Shown here: piece by piece, positions 52,367 to 60,927 of the stretch
Layout of the letters: each line of letters begins with the position of its first letter
How positions within the stretch are numbered: position 1 is the first letter of the stretch
Assembly: GCF_003726095.1 (NCBI RefSeq)
Contig: NZ_CP026031.1
Location: 5,024,001 to 5,088,000, forward strand
Source: Niallia circulans
GTDB lineage: Bacteria > Bacillota > Bacilli > Bacillales > Cytobacillaceae
Length of the DNA: 64,000 nucleotides
Direction of reading: 5' to 3'
Made by a program: the position numbers and the translations under genes
The notes under the pieces: generated by a model
Databases searched by the model: none
What the model saw: only the letters and a program-made list of their open reading frames with translations
Told to the model about the DNA's origin: nothing

Positions 52367-52780
52367 ATGAAACTAACCATTTATTATGATGGTCAATTTT
52401 ATATAGGGCTTATAGAAATTGTGTCTGAAAATAAACTTAAAGCCTGCCGATATATTTTCGGTAAAGAACCAAAAGATCAGGAAGTATTAGATTTTGTGAA
52501 CAGAAAATTATTAAGGGTTATTGAATCTAATCAACAAATAGGGATACCTATTTGTCAGAAATCACAAAAGAAAATTAATCCTAAAAGAATTCAAAGAAAA
52601 GTCTCAAAAGAATTAAAGCAATGCTCTGTTTCTTCTAAAGCACAAGAAGCCATCAAGGCTGAATATGAACAACGGAAGAAAGCAAAATCAGCTAAAAATA
52701 AACAGCTAAGAGAAGAAAAAAAGACGTATATTAGAAATTGCAAGGTTCAAAAGGCTAAAAATAAACATAAAGGCAGGTAA
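52367..52780 (+). CDS. yjdF: YjdF family protein (DUF2992)
   Basis: A 137-residue protein. The N-terminal DUF2992 core (MKLTIYYDGQFYIGLIEI, then CRYIFGKEPKDQEVLDFV) is followed by a long, Lys-rich helical tail (AIKAEYEQRKKAKSAKN). This is the usual shape of Bacillus YjdF, whose function is unknown. It is linked by its riboswitch to the handling of azaaromatic or heterocyclic toxins. ATG 52367 lies seven bases after GGAGGAGGG. A strong terminator follows, so riboswitch, gene and terminator make a self-contained unit. Confidence 0.88.
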   Translation: MKLTIYYDGQFYIGLIEIVSENKLKACRYIFGKEPKDQEVLDFVNRKLLRVIESNQQIGIPICQKSQKKINPKRIQRKVSKELKQCSVSSKAQEAIKAEYEQRKKAKSAKNKQLREEKKTYIRNCKVQKAKNKHKGR

Positions 52781-52798
52781 CATAATTTCTATTTTTTG

Positions 52799-52824
52799 CA
52801 GACAACTAATGTTGTCTGTTTTTA
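52799..52824 (+). terminator. Terminator after yjdF
   Basis: Perfect stem CAGACAAC / GTTGTCTG with loop TAAT, then TTTTTATTT. Confidence 0.9.
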
Positions 52825-52888
52825 TTTATCATCATTCACTTAAATAGAATTAATTGCTTTATCTTACTAAAAAACAAGGATGTTTTAT

Positions 52889-52910
52889 CAAACTATCAGG
52901 GCATGGAACA
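52889..52910 (+). repeat. Dispersed element, diverged copy
   Basis: CAAACTATCAGGGCATGGAA, about 80 bp before the hydrolase gene; the last copy seen in the window. Confidence 0.5.
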
Positions 52911-52990
52911 GAAGAAGGAATATACAAGACTATATAGAATAAGTAAGTTATTGGAAAAGGAAGAGATAGAACTATTATTCCAAAGCAGGG

Positions 52991-53905
52991 GTGAATAAGA
53001 TTAACCAATTTATAATGGTAAAAGAGAAGAAAATAGAACTTTTACATATAGGCAGTAAAGGAATTCCTATTGTTATACTTACAGGAATGGGTTGTTCGTT
53101 TTATGAGTGGTATCAAGTAACAAAATCATTAGCGAAATCAAACAGAGTCATTATGTTTCATAGACCAGGACTCGGGCTTAGTCCATTAAGTGAAGAGATA
53201 CGTAATACGAACGCAGTTATAGATGAATTAAGTCAATTGTTGATCGGATTAAATATTTTTGAGCCCGTTATTTTAGTTGGACATTCTTATGGTGGTTTAT
53301 GTGCACAGCATTATGCCAAGGTTTTTCCAGAAAAAATTGCCGGAATCGTATTGATTGATTCCACTTCTGTTGACTTAAAAGAATTAGATGAATTAGAGTT
53401 ACCAGTGCTAGATGAGACTGGTACGGATGAGGTCTGGTTAGAGAAGTGCCATTCTTACTCGCTAATGAAACCAGCTGAACTAAAAGAAATAGTAAAACCT
53501 ACTCTTACGGATAAACAAAAAAATCTACCACTTCATCTCCAAGAGCATGTCCTTGACTTTCAGACAAGTCCTGCCTTATATAAAACGATGTACCTGGAAA
53601 TGTGTAATTGGAAGAAGGATGGAGAACGAATAAAGAGGTTGGGGGTTTTTCCTAATTTGCCTCTAATAGTTATTGGACGAGATAAAGAATATAACATTCA
53701 ATTGGGAATTGCGGAGGGACTGCCCGAGTGGGAGATGAGAAAATTAGAAGATAAGTGGGCAGAGCTTATTATGAAACAGGCCCTACTTAGTAAAGATAGT
53801 GAATTAATTTTTGCTGAGAATTCTAGTCATTCTATTTATCTTGATCGTCCAGACGTAGTAATAACAGCAATTAAAAGTTTGATTAAAATTAGAAATGGAT
53901 TATAA
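52991..53905 (+). CDS. Alpha/beta hydrolase
   Basis: A 304-residue alpha/beta-fold hydrolase. The oxyanion region is LTGMGCSFYEWYQV, the nucleophile elbow VILVGHSYGGLCAQ (Ser), and the acid and base lie in LIVIGRDKEY (Asp) and ENSSHSIYLDRPD (His). No signal peptide. Substrate unknown; the family holds esterases, lactonases and epoxide hydrolases. The start is uncertain: GTG 52991 directly abuts the Gly-rich site CAGGGG, and ATG 53015 (MVKEKKIELLHIG) is the alternative. It ends 12 bp before the next gene, probably one operon. Confidence 0.87.
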   Translation: MNKINQFIMVKEKKIELLHIGSKGIPIVILTGMGCSFYEWYQVTKSLAKSNRVIMFHRPGLGLSPLSEEIRNTNAVIDELSQLLIGLNIFEPVILVGHSYGGLCAQHYAKVFPEKIAGIVLIDSTSVDLKELDELELPVLDETGTDEVWLEKCHSYSLMKPAELKEIVKPTLTDKQKNLPLHLQEHVLDFQTSPALYKTMYLEMCNWKKDGERIKRLGVFPNLPLIVIGRDKEYNIQLGIAEGLPEWEMRKLEDKWAELIMKQALLSKDSELIFAENSSHSIYLDRPDVVITAIKSLIKIRNGL

Positions 53906-53916
53906 GGGGTTAAACA

Positions 53917-54468
53917 ATGCAACTGTTTAAAATCAATATCAAGAAACAATACTGGCTAGGATCAACTGATTCAGAAGAGGATCTATGCTCTCATGGAGAA
54001 ATATATTTAAAGGTTAATGACACCGTTATTACTCAATCCGGAATAGATGAAGAATGGGGGATTAGTGAATCAGCATTAGCTTTGTTACGAACATTAGATA
54101 ATGATTATCTTTGTGCTCCCGAGGATGATGAAGGGTTAATTCTCCATGGATGTGGTTTAATATTGATGACGAGTTGTCCTATTTCCATTCATTGGACAGT
54201 AAAACATTGTGGGGATGACGTATTTCTTTCAGATTTTGTTAAGTTTACTAGTACCGACAATCAATCAGGCAGCATCTACTATCCCGATTTAAATGTTAAG
54301 CTTAGTAGAAACGAATATACATTTCAAGTTTGTCAATTTGCAATAGAGGCAAGGGATTTCTTTCGTTCTTCAAAAGAGAAACGAATTGCTGATGACTTTG
54401 ATAAAAATATGTATGATGAGTTTTGGAGTGAATATAATCAATTGTTAAATAGCAATTTACCAGACTAA
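53917..54468 (+). CDS. Hypothetical acidic protein, 183 residues
   Basis: Not recognised. A soluble, acidic protein with several Cys (LCSHGEIYLK, LHGCGLILMTSCPISIHW, KHCGDDVFL) and a helical C terminus (FAIEARDFFRSSKEKRIADDF). Its beta-rich first two thirds could be a binding domain. It follows the hydrolase by 12 bp, with AAGGGG before the ATG, so it is probably co-transcribed. The size and acidity recall immunity or antitoxin-like proteins, but nothing specific supports that. Confidence 0.6.
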   Translation: MQLFKINIKKQYWLGSTDSEEDLCSHGEIYLKVNDTVITQSGIDEEWGISESALALLRTLDNDYLCAPEDDEGLILHGCGLILMTSCPISIHWTVKHCGDDVFLSDFVKFTSTDNQSGSIYYPDLNVKLSRNEYTFQVCQFAIEARDFFRSSKEKRIADDFDKNMYDEFWSEYNQLLNSNLPD

Positions 54469-54536
54469 ACGTAAAACGATGTTATAATCATCTATTAAAA
54501 GTGATTGGAAAATAAGACGTATTGGAGGAACTAAAA

Positions 54537-54863
54537 ATGAATGGGATTGCTAAAACTCCTAAACTACCTTACTATGCGGTTATCTTTTCTTCCCAGCGAA
54601 CGGAAGGTGACAAAGGCTACGGAAAAATGGCGGAAAAAATGGTAGAGTTAGCTTCACAGCAGGAAGGTTTCTTAGGTGTAGAAAGTGCACGTGATGAGGG
54701 ACTGGGCATTACTGTTTCCTATTGGGATTCCTTAGAGGCAATAAAGAATTGGAAGGAAAATTCCGTCCATCTTGCTGCGCAGAAATTGGGAAAAAAAGAG
54801 TGGTACCAGAGCTTTGCGCTAAGAGTGTGCAAAGTAGAAAGAGATAACTTCTTCGAAATGTAA
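54537..54863 (+). CDS. Antibiotic biosynthesis monooxygenase (ABM) domain protein
   Basis: A 108-residue single ABM-fold protein: YYAVIFSSQRTEGDKGYGKM, then MVELASQQEGFLGVESARD, ITVSYWDSLEAIKNWKENS and WYQSFALRVCKVER. This arrangement is that of the small dimeric heme- or cofactor-free monooxygenase family common in Bacillus; the role is unknown. ATG 54537 is chosen, with GGAGG eight bases before; a TTG at 54522 overlaps that site. The 270 bp after it are gene-free and AT-rich. Confidence 0.87.
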   Translation: MNGIAKTPKLPYYAVIFSSQRTEGDKGYGKMAEKMVELASQQEGFLGVESARDEGLGITVSYWDSLEAIKNWKENSVHLAAQKLGKKEWYQSFALRVCKVERDNFFEM

Positions 54864-55134
54864 TAAAGCTAGTCTCTTTAGGCTAACCATAAAAGCAGAA
54901 GAGCATCTTTGCGGAAAATGATTCTTTGATTATAGGAAAAAATTTTGAAGATAAGTTTGAACTAAGCTATGGAAAAAATGCGGCAATTTTTTTCTTAGCA
55001 GCGTCTATTACCAGGATAAATGGTTTTGACGCTTTTTTTCTTTGCTTAAAGCTTTTTTAGTCAATATCCTACAAGAACAACTAATAAAAGTATGCTAAGC
55101 TATTTAAACAGAAGACAAGGGGGAACAGTATCAG

Positions 55135-55959
55135 ATGAGAAGGGAAGAAAGAAAAATTTGTTTTGATGAAGATTTGCAAATTGAAGCCTATCGATTTCAC
55201 GGGATTATGCAAAAGTTTCCTAATCACTTTCATGAATACTACGTTATTGGCTTTATCGAGAGTGGTCAAAGAAAATTGACATGTAGAAACAAAGATTATG
55301 TTATTAATAGTGGAGATCTTATCTTTTTTAATCCATTTGATAATCATGCTTGTGAACAAATGGATGATGAGCCCTTAGATTATCGTTGTTTAAATATTAC
55401 ACCAGAAGTAATGCGAAAAGTGGTAGAAGAAATCACTGGTAAAGACTATCTGCCTTCCTTTAAAGATCCAGTCGTCTTCCGTAGTGAACATGCAGAATTA
55501 TTACAGCGACTGCATCAAATGATCATGGCTGAGTTAGGAGATTTGGAGAAAGAAGAAACTTTTTATTTCTTAATGGAGCAATTGATTGAAGAATATAGTG
55601 CCATAGAGAAAAACATTAAATTGGATAAGATGACCAAGGAAATATCAAAAGTTTGTGAATTTATTGAAAGGCATTATGTTGATCCGATTTCTCTTGATGA
55701 TTTGGTGGCGGTATGCAATATGAATAAATATACCTTATTACGTTCATTTGCGCGAATTCGCGGTATTACTCCTTATCGATATTTACAGACAGTGCGTATC
55801 AACAAAGCAAAGAAGCTATTAGAACAAGGGATGAAACCAACCGATGTAGCTGCTCAGACTGGTTTTGTGGATCAAAGCCATTTCAGTCATTATTTTATGG
55901 ATTTTATTGGATTAACGCCTGGACAATACCGAAATATTTATATAGATAGTGTAAATTAA
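55135..55959 (+). CDS. AraC-family regulator
   Basis: A 274-residue AraC protein: a cupin sensor (HFHEYYVIGFIESGQRKLTC, GDLIFFNPFDNHAC), then two helix-turn-helices (SLDDLVAVCNMNKYTLLRSF and PTDVAAQTGFVDQSHFSHYF) ending LTPGQYRN. It is followed after 23 bp by an EamA transporter gene and is likely its activator; the AraC-plus-EamA pair is common in Bacillus. GGGGGA precedes the ATG. Confidence 0.9.
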   Translation: MRREERKICFDEDLQIEAYRFHGIMQKFPNHFHEYYVIGFIESGQRKLTCRNKDYVINSGDLIFFNPFDNHACEQMDDEPLDYRCLNITPEVMRKVVEEITGKDYLPSFKDPVVFRSEHAELLQRLHQMIMAELGDLEKEETFYFLMEQLIEEYSAIEKNIKLDKMTKEISKVCEFIERHYVDPISLDDLVAVCNMNKYTLLRSFARIRGITPYRYLQTVRINKAKKLLEQGMKPTDVAAQTGFVDQSHFSHYFMDFIGLTPGQYRNIYIDSVN

Positions 55960-55982
55960 ATTGTTTCAACTAGAAGGAAAGA

Positions 55983-56897
55983 GTGGCGAATAAGATGAAT
56001 TTTGGACATATTTCAGCAATTATCACGATAATGATTTGGGGGACAACATACATATCTACAAAAATATTATTAACTGATTTTACTCCCATTGAGGTATTAT
56101 TCTTTCGTTTTGTCATTGGAATTGTAGCCTTGAGCATCATTTATCCATATCGACTAAAAATGAAAGATAGAAAGCATCATTATTTATTTTTACTTGCGGG
56201 GTTATGTGGGGTAACACTTTATTACCTCTTAGAAAATATTGCTTTGACCTTTACTACTGCTTCTAATGTAGGAGTAATAAGTGCGATGGTGCCATTTTTT
56301 ACTGCTATTCTCACTTATTATTATTTGAAAAGTGAACCTTTGCGATTAAATTTCTTCATTGGTTTTATTCTAGCTTTAATAGGAATTTTTCTCATCAGTT
56401 TTAATGGCACTGCTAATTTTAAAGTAAATCCATTAGGTGATCTACTAGCTGTTGCAGCAACTCTAATATGGGCAATCTATTCCGTTATTACGAAGAAAAT
56501 TAGTAGTTATGGATATAATACGATTCAAGCTACAAGGCGGATTTTTTTATACGGTATTTTATTTATGATCCCTGTTTTATGTTTATTTGACTTTAAACTA
56601 GGAATCGAACGTTTTACCCAACCGATCTACTTATTTAATATCATTTTTCTAGGATTAGGCGCATCTGCAGTTTGCTTTGTTTCTTGGAATTTAGCCATTA
56701 AGAAATTAGGGGCAATTAAAGCAAGTGTATATATCTATCTTGTTCCTGTAATTACCGTTATCACGGCTATGATAGTCTTAAAAGAGCCTTTAACTTGGAT
56801 GGCAGCTCTTGGTACATTGTTGACCCTAACTGGCCTTTTCGTTTCCGAATCTAAAATAATTACTAAGAAAAAAAAGGATTTGGTAAGTAGTTATTAG
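55983..56897 (+). CDS. EamA/DMT-family transporter
   Basis: A 304-residue drug/metabolite transporter with ten predicted helices in two EamA repeats: IWGTTYISTKILLTDFTPIE in the first, WAIYSVITKKISSYGYNTI in the second, and LVPVITVITAMIVLKEPLT near the end. It probably exports amino acids or small metabolites. GTG 55983 has AAGGA four bases before; ATG 55995 (MNFGHISAI) with GAGTGG eight bases before is an equally good start. A basic tail (KKKKD) ends the protein. Confidence 0.9.
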   Translation: MANKMNFGHISAIITIMIWGTTYISTKILLTDFTPIEVLFFRFVIGIVALSIIYPYRLKMKDRKHHYLFLLAGLCGVTLYYLLENIALTFTTASNVGVISAMVPFFTAILTYYYLKSEPLRLNFFIGFILALIGIFLISFNGTANFKVNPLGDLLAVAATLIWAIYSVITKKISSYGYNTIQATRRIFLYGILFMIPVLCLFDFKLGIERFTQPIYLFNIIFLGLGASAVCFVSWNLAIKKLGAIKASVYIYLVPVITVITAMIVLKEPLTWMAALGTLLTLTGLFVSESKIITKKKKDLVSSY

Positions 56898-56913
56898 ATG
56901 GAGGGATACTTAT

Positions 56914-56937
56914 AGCAATGAGGGAGATTGCTTTTTT
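56914..56937 (+). terminator. Terminator after the EamA gene
   Basis: Stem AGCAAT / ATTGCT with loop GAGGGAG, followed by TTTTTT. Confidence 0.75.
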
Positions 56938-57341
56938 ATAAGAGTGGTTCTTTATAAAATGAGACTGTTAAAATGATCTAATTTTTTCATGGAATGTAAA
57001 GTGTTGGCTAAGTGAAGGATATAGATAATATGCTTTTTGACAGATTGCTAGTTTGTATCTCAAGCTAGGAATGGCACATTCAACATTAAGGAAATAGTTC
57101 ATATTGCTGTTCATATACACAGATTAATTTCATAATCAGCTTAAATGGTTTTATCTCCTGCCATATTGAATAGCTAGATTTAGGGTTTTATAAAGGACTC
57201 TTCCTTTTTTAAAGCAGGGTCCTTTATTATGATATTACAAATGTAGATGTTATAAACTAGAGAGAACTGTAGATTTATGGACGAATTCATTATAATGCAA
57301 ATTATCTCTTTGTAACCTTTTAAGGTTATAATAAACATATT
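56938..57341 (+). other. Gene-free stretch with one hairpin
   Basis: TAAAGGAC / GTCCTTTA (57191-57226) forms a hairpin with a 20-nt loop and a weak ATTAT tail. No gene or known element was seen in the rest. Confidence 0.45.
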
Positions 57342-57699
57342 TTATTTTGTTAAATAATAACTAGTATCTAGTAAATTATAGATGTCAGCTTTAGGGTATG
57401 GGCTATCAAGTATGATAGAAATCCAGTGTTCCTTATTCATATGGTATGCCGGTAAGATTCCCTCTTCTTTCTGAAGTAGATTTTTTAATTCTGGTTCACA
57501 TTTTACATTTAAGACATCTACTACTTCTTCTCCTGATAATCCTAGTTTGTTTTTAGGAACATTCATCATTAACCCATACCATTTTCCCTGATTATCATGT
57601 CTTAACACAGCATAATTTTGGAATTTTTTCCATGGATACTCTGGATTTGTACCATACTTTTCTTTTACATAAGAAAAAATTTCTTTTCTGGATTGTCAT
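57342..57699 (-). pseudogene. MmcQ/YjbR-family protein, frameshifted near its start
   Basis: The body of the gene is a normal MmcQ/YjbR-like protein: KYGTNPEYPWKKFQNYAVLR, GKWYGLMMNVPKNKLGL, YHMNKEHWISIILD. The ribosome site GGAG and ATG 57699 (ATGACAATCC) are in place, but the frame that starts there is +1 relative to the body, which continues RKEIFSYVKEKYG. The span of 358 bases is one more than a 118-residue gene needs, so a single extra base is present in the first codons. In the current sequence only a shortened product from GTG 57608 could be made. Confidence 0.75.
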
Positions 57700-57915
57700 A
57701 AAGTTTAGCTCCTTTCTTTATTACTCTTTTAGTAGTATAAACTGATAGATAGGGGATGTCCTTGATTATGTTGCTTTTTTCGCTCATGGGGTGGATCGTG
57801 CACTAATCTCACAGATGTTTTACCTCATTCATTCCAAGCATTGTATGAAAATTAACAAATATCTTGATAACGGAAAGCTTATCAGAACTATCCAAATTAA
57901 AACGTACTTTTACGC

Positions 57916-59157
57916 TTAGCAATTTTTGTTTATATATTGTTTAGGAGTGATACCTGTAACCTGCTTGAATATTCTTGTGAAATAACTTTGGTCATGAAAG
58001 TTTAATAATGTTGAGATTTCTGTTAAGGAATAATTGGAATAGCTTAATAAGTTTTTTGCTTCGTCTATCTTAGTTTTTTGGATAAATGCCTTTATAGAAA
58101 TTCCAACTTCCTTTTTAAAAAGGTTAGAGAGATAGTTTGGATTTAATCCAGTTAAATTAGCAAGTTCAGAAAGGGTTATATTTTCATAAAGATGGTTAAA
58201 AATATAAGTTTGACAAATATTAATGGGTTTCGAGTACTTATATTTTTTTGAATTCTCTACTCGCTCTGCAAAATCTATGAGAGCATTTTCGATAAGTTGG
58301 TCCACTGCTCTGCTGTTAGATAATTCTTCAAGTTTGATTATATAGGAATCACTAAGACTATAGGCAATTTCTTGGTACAGGCCTCCTTCCACTGCAGCTC
58401 TTGTTGCAAGGGTAATAAGAGATATTGCAATATTTTTTTGACTTCTTAAATAACTAGTTTTGGAAAGAATCCCTTTTTTGCCTTGTTTGTTGATAGCATG
58501 AAAACTTTCTAATAATCCTGTTTTTTTTCCTATTTTAATATAATTTAAGAATTTCTTTTCGAGAGAAATATCTGTATGCACATTTTTATTTTGACGGCTC
58601 TCAATAATTTGGTTATCTATAGGCTCAATATTTAAATTTTCCTTTTCTATTTCTTTATTAGTTTGCACAATATCTAATATATTCAATTGTTTTTGATAAA
58701 TCATATAATAGATCATCATACTGAATTTTATAAATTTTAGATTGCTTAGTATAGGAAGATTAGAGTAATAATGGAGCATTTCTTCTTTCGCCACTCTAAT
58801 ATCCATATCTCTTAAACTACTAGTGATGGTTTCATCAGTCATTCGGAAATTGATTACAGGACCGACAATGATATTTCCCTCAAAACGGTTATTAGAATAA
58901 ATGCTTAGTGATACGTATTTTTCTAAAAAAGCTGTCTCCTTTAGGATGGGGATAGCTTTTTGTTTTTCCATTTTAGAAAATAGCTCAATAATAATGTCCA
59001 CATTAGATTGGTATATGGGATTATGATGAAAATTGGAATCTACTGCTTTATGGATAAGCTCCCCTACAGAGTTGAAAAAATAAGTAGGGATTTTAAACAT
59101 ACTGTAAGCTAGATGGCAAATATATTCTAAATCAGTTATTTGTTTAATAGATTGCAT
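57916..59157 (-). CDS. AraC-family regulator of the glucuronide operon
   Basis: A 413-residue regulator. The long N-terminal part (YICHLAYSMFKIPTYFFNS) is of the kind found in large Firmicute AraC proteins with a sensory domain. The C terminus is a standard AraC pair: TLSELANLTGLNPNYLSNLF and SLTEISTLLNFHDQSYFTRIF, ending GITPKQYINKN. ATG 59157 has GGAGGT six bases before; the longer frame from 59259 has no site. Divergent from the transporter/uidA operon, which it probably activates. Confidence 0.88.
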   Translation of the reverse strand: MQSIKQITDLEYICHLAYSMFKIPTYFFNSVGELIHKAVDSNFHHNPIYQSNVDIIIELFSKMEKQKAIPILKETAFLEKYVSLSIYSNNRFEGNIIVGPVINFRMTDETITSSLRDMDIRVAKEEMLHYYSNLPILSNLKFIKFSMMIYYMIYQKQLNILDIVQTNKEIEKENLNIEPIDNQIIESRQNKNVHTDISLEKKFLNYIKIGKKTGLLESFHAINKQGKKGILSKTSYLRSQKNIAISLITLATRAAVEGGLYQEIAYSLSDSYIIKLEELSNSRAVDQLIENALIDFAERVENSKKYKYSKPINICQTYIFNHLYENITLSELANLTGLNPNYLSNLFKKEVGISIKAFIQKTKIDEAKNLLSYSNYSLTEISTLLNFHDQSYFTRIFKQVTGITPKQYINKNC

Positions 59158-59294
59158 GAATAGTACCTCCAGACAAAATGAAATTAAAATAAATATGTGA
59201 ATTTCACTATTATTCTGTAAAAAACACCATAATTTCTTAGGATGAGAATTTATACTCATATTTAGAAATCGATTTCAAAATATTTATCTATAAG

Positions 59295-59308
59295 TGATAA
59301 CGTTATCA
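59295..59308. promoter_or_regulatory. Perfect cre site (CcpA) before the glucuronide operon
   Basis: TGATAACGTTATCA is fully palindromic and satisfies every position of the CcpA consensus TGWNANCGNTNWCA. It lies in the 309-bp divergent region between the AraC gene and the symporter gene. A LacI-type operator would look alike, but no LacI gene is nearby. Confidence 0.7.
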
Positions 59309-59466
59309 AAGATTATTTTCCTATTTAAAAAGTCTAGAGGGAAATAATCTAATCATTTATTTTATAAATAAAATAAATGTAATCGGATTCAAAAGTCAAG
59401 AAAGTATTAATCTGCAAAATTTTTCATTCGTAATCTCTATAAAAAAATATTTTTGAGGTGAATGGT

Positions 59467-60840
59467 ATGCGTCCTTTTGGGATAAAAGACAAATTTGGAT
59501 ACTTGTTTGGTGATTTTGGAAACGATTTCTTTTTTGCTCTAGTTGGTTCATTTTTGATGGTTTATTATACAGATGTTTTTCATTTAAATCCGGCTGCTGT
59601 AGGGGGCTTATTCCTAATAGCGCGTTTATGGGATGCTATTGCGGACATTACATGGGGACGGTTTATAGATACTAGAAAAGCAGGGAAGCATGGAAAATTC
59701 AAGCCGTGGATTTATAGAATGTCATTTCCTCTTGTTATTTCAGGTATTTTAATGTTTATTCATATTCCAGGTATGTCTAATGGTTTTTATACTGCATATG
59801 CCTATGTAACATATATTTTATGGGGAACATTATACAGTACGGTTAACATTCCATACGGATCAATGGCTTCCGTTATCACAGCCGATCCAGTAGAACGAAC
59901 AACTTTGTCAACTTGGAGATCTCTCGGAGCGGCACTTGCTCAATTGATAGTTGGGGTTGCAGGACCTTTGATATTATTCGTTGATAATAAAGCGGATGCA
60001 AATCAATTTTTAGTAGGAGCAATAATTTTTGGTATTCTTTCTATATCCAGTTATATGGCATGCTACAAGCTAAGTATCGAACGAGTAGTAAGGAACGAGG
60101 ATGAACAGCCGAATATTAATTTAGCAAAAACATTAAAGGGAATTTCTAAAAATAGACCGTTAATTGTGTTTTTAATTGGTTCACTATTATTCTTAATAAA
60201 TTTAATGTTAATTGGTTCTGTAAATACGTATTTATTTAAGGATTATTTTGGCGATGCAAAGCTACTAAGTGTATTCAGTATGGTTCAATCAGCAACAATT
60301 TTTATCGGCATGCCAATGGCTAAGCCATTGGTAGCAAGATTCGGTAAGAAAGAAGTTGCATCTGCGGGATTTTTACTTTCTACACTTGCCTATTTAGTGT
60401 TATATTTCTTGCCTAATGTAACAGCAACAATATTCATTTGTATTTTATCAGTCGGATTATTTGGTTATGCTCTTTTTAACTTAATAAGCTGGGCATTTAT
60501 CACAGATTTGGTTGATTACCATGAGTATCTAACAGGATTACGGGAGGATGCAACCATATACTCTATTTATTCTTTTTCTCGTAAAGTTGGCCAGGCGGTT
60601 GCAGGAGGCATTGGTGGAGTGGCAATAGCTGCAGCTGGCTATAATCCTACTCTTCAAGTTCAAACACAAGAAACCCTAGATGGCATTCATAGGCTTGCTA
60701 CATTAATACCTGCGCTTGGTCTTTTATTAGTATTTATTTGTTTCGCTTTTCTTTATCCACTTAATAAAAAGCGGACAACACAACTTGTAAGCGATTTAGA
60801 AAGGAAAAGAAGTGAAAAAAATTCAAGTAAGCCTGCTTGA
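59467..60840 (+). CDS. GPH-family glycoside (glucuronide) cation symporter
   Basis: A 457-residue MFS transporter of the glycoside-pentoside-hexuronide family with 12 helices: KFGYLFGDFGNDFFFALVG at the start, RLWDAIADITWGRFIDTRK and GKFKPWIYR (family signature), LYSTVNIPYGSMASVI, and LVDYHEYLTGLREDATIYS in the second half. With uidA next door the likely substrate is a beta-glucuronide. ATG 59467 follows GAGGTG by six bases; GTG 59458 overlaps the site. Confidence 0.92.
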   Translation: MRPFGIKDKFGYLFGDFGNDFFFALVGSFLMVYYTDVFHLNPAAVGGLFLIARLWDAIADITWGRFIDTRKAGKHGKFKPWIYRMSFPLVISGILMFIHIPGMSNGFYTAYAYVTYILWGTLYSTVNIPYGSMASVITADPVERTTLSTWRSLGAALAQLIVGVAGPLILFVDNKADANQFLVGAIIFGILSISSYMACYKLSIERVVRNEDEQPNINLAKTLKGISKNRPLIVFLIGSLLFLINLMLIGSVNTYLFKDYFGDAKLLSVFSMVQSATIFIGMPMAKPLVARFGKKEVASAGFLLSTLAYLVLYFLPNVTATIFICILSVGLFGYALFNLISWAFITDLVDYHEYLTGLREDATIYSIYSFSRKVGQAVAGGIGGVAIAAAGYNPTLQVQTQETLDGIHRLATLIPALGLLLVFICFAFLYPLNKKRTTQLVSDLERKRSEKNSSKPA

Positions 60841-60927
60841 AAATACGGGCAGGGGTAGTTCAAGTTACTTTGATTTTTAAGAGGGATTTGTATTTCTATA
60901 GTTTAGAAGAAGGAAGGCGATTTATAC

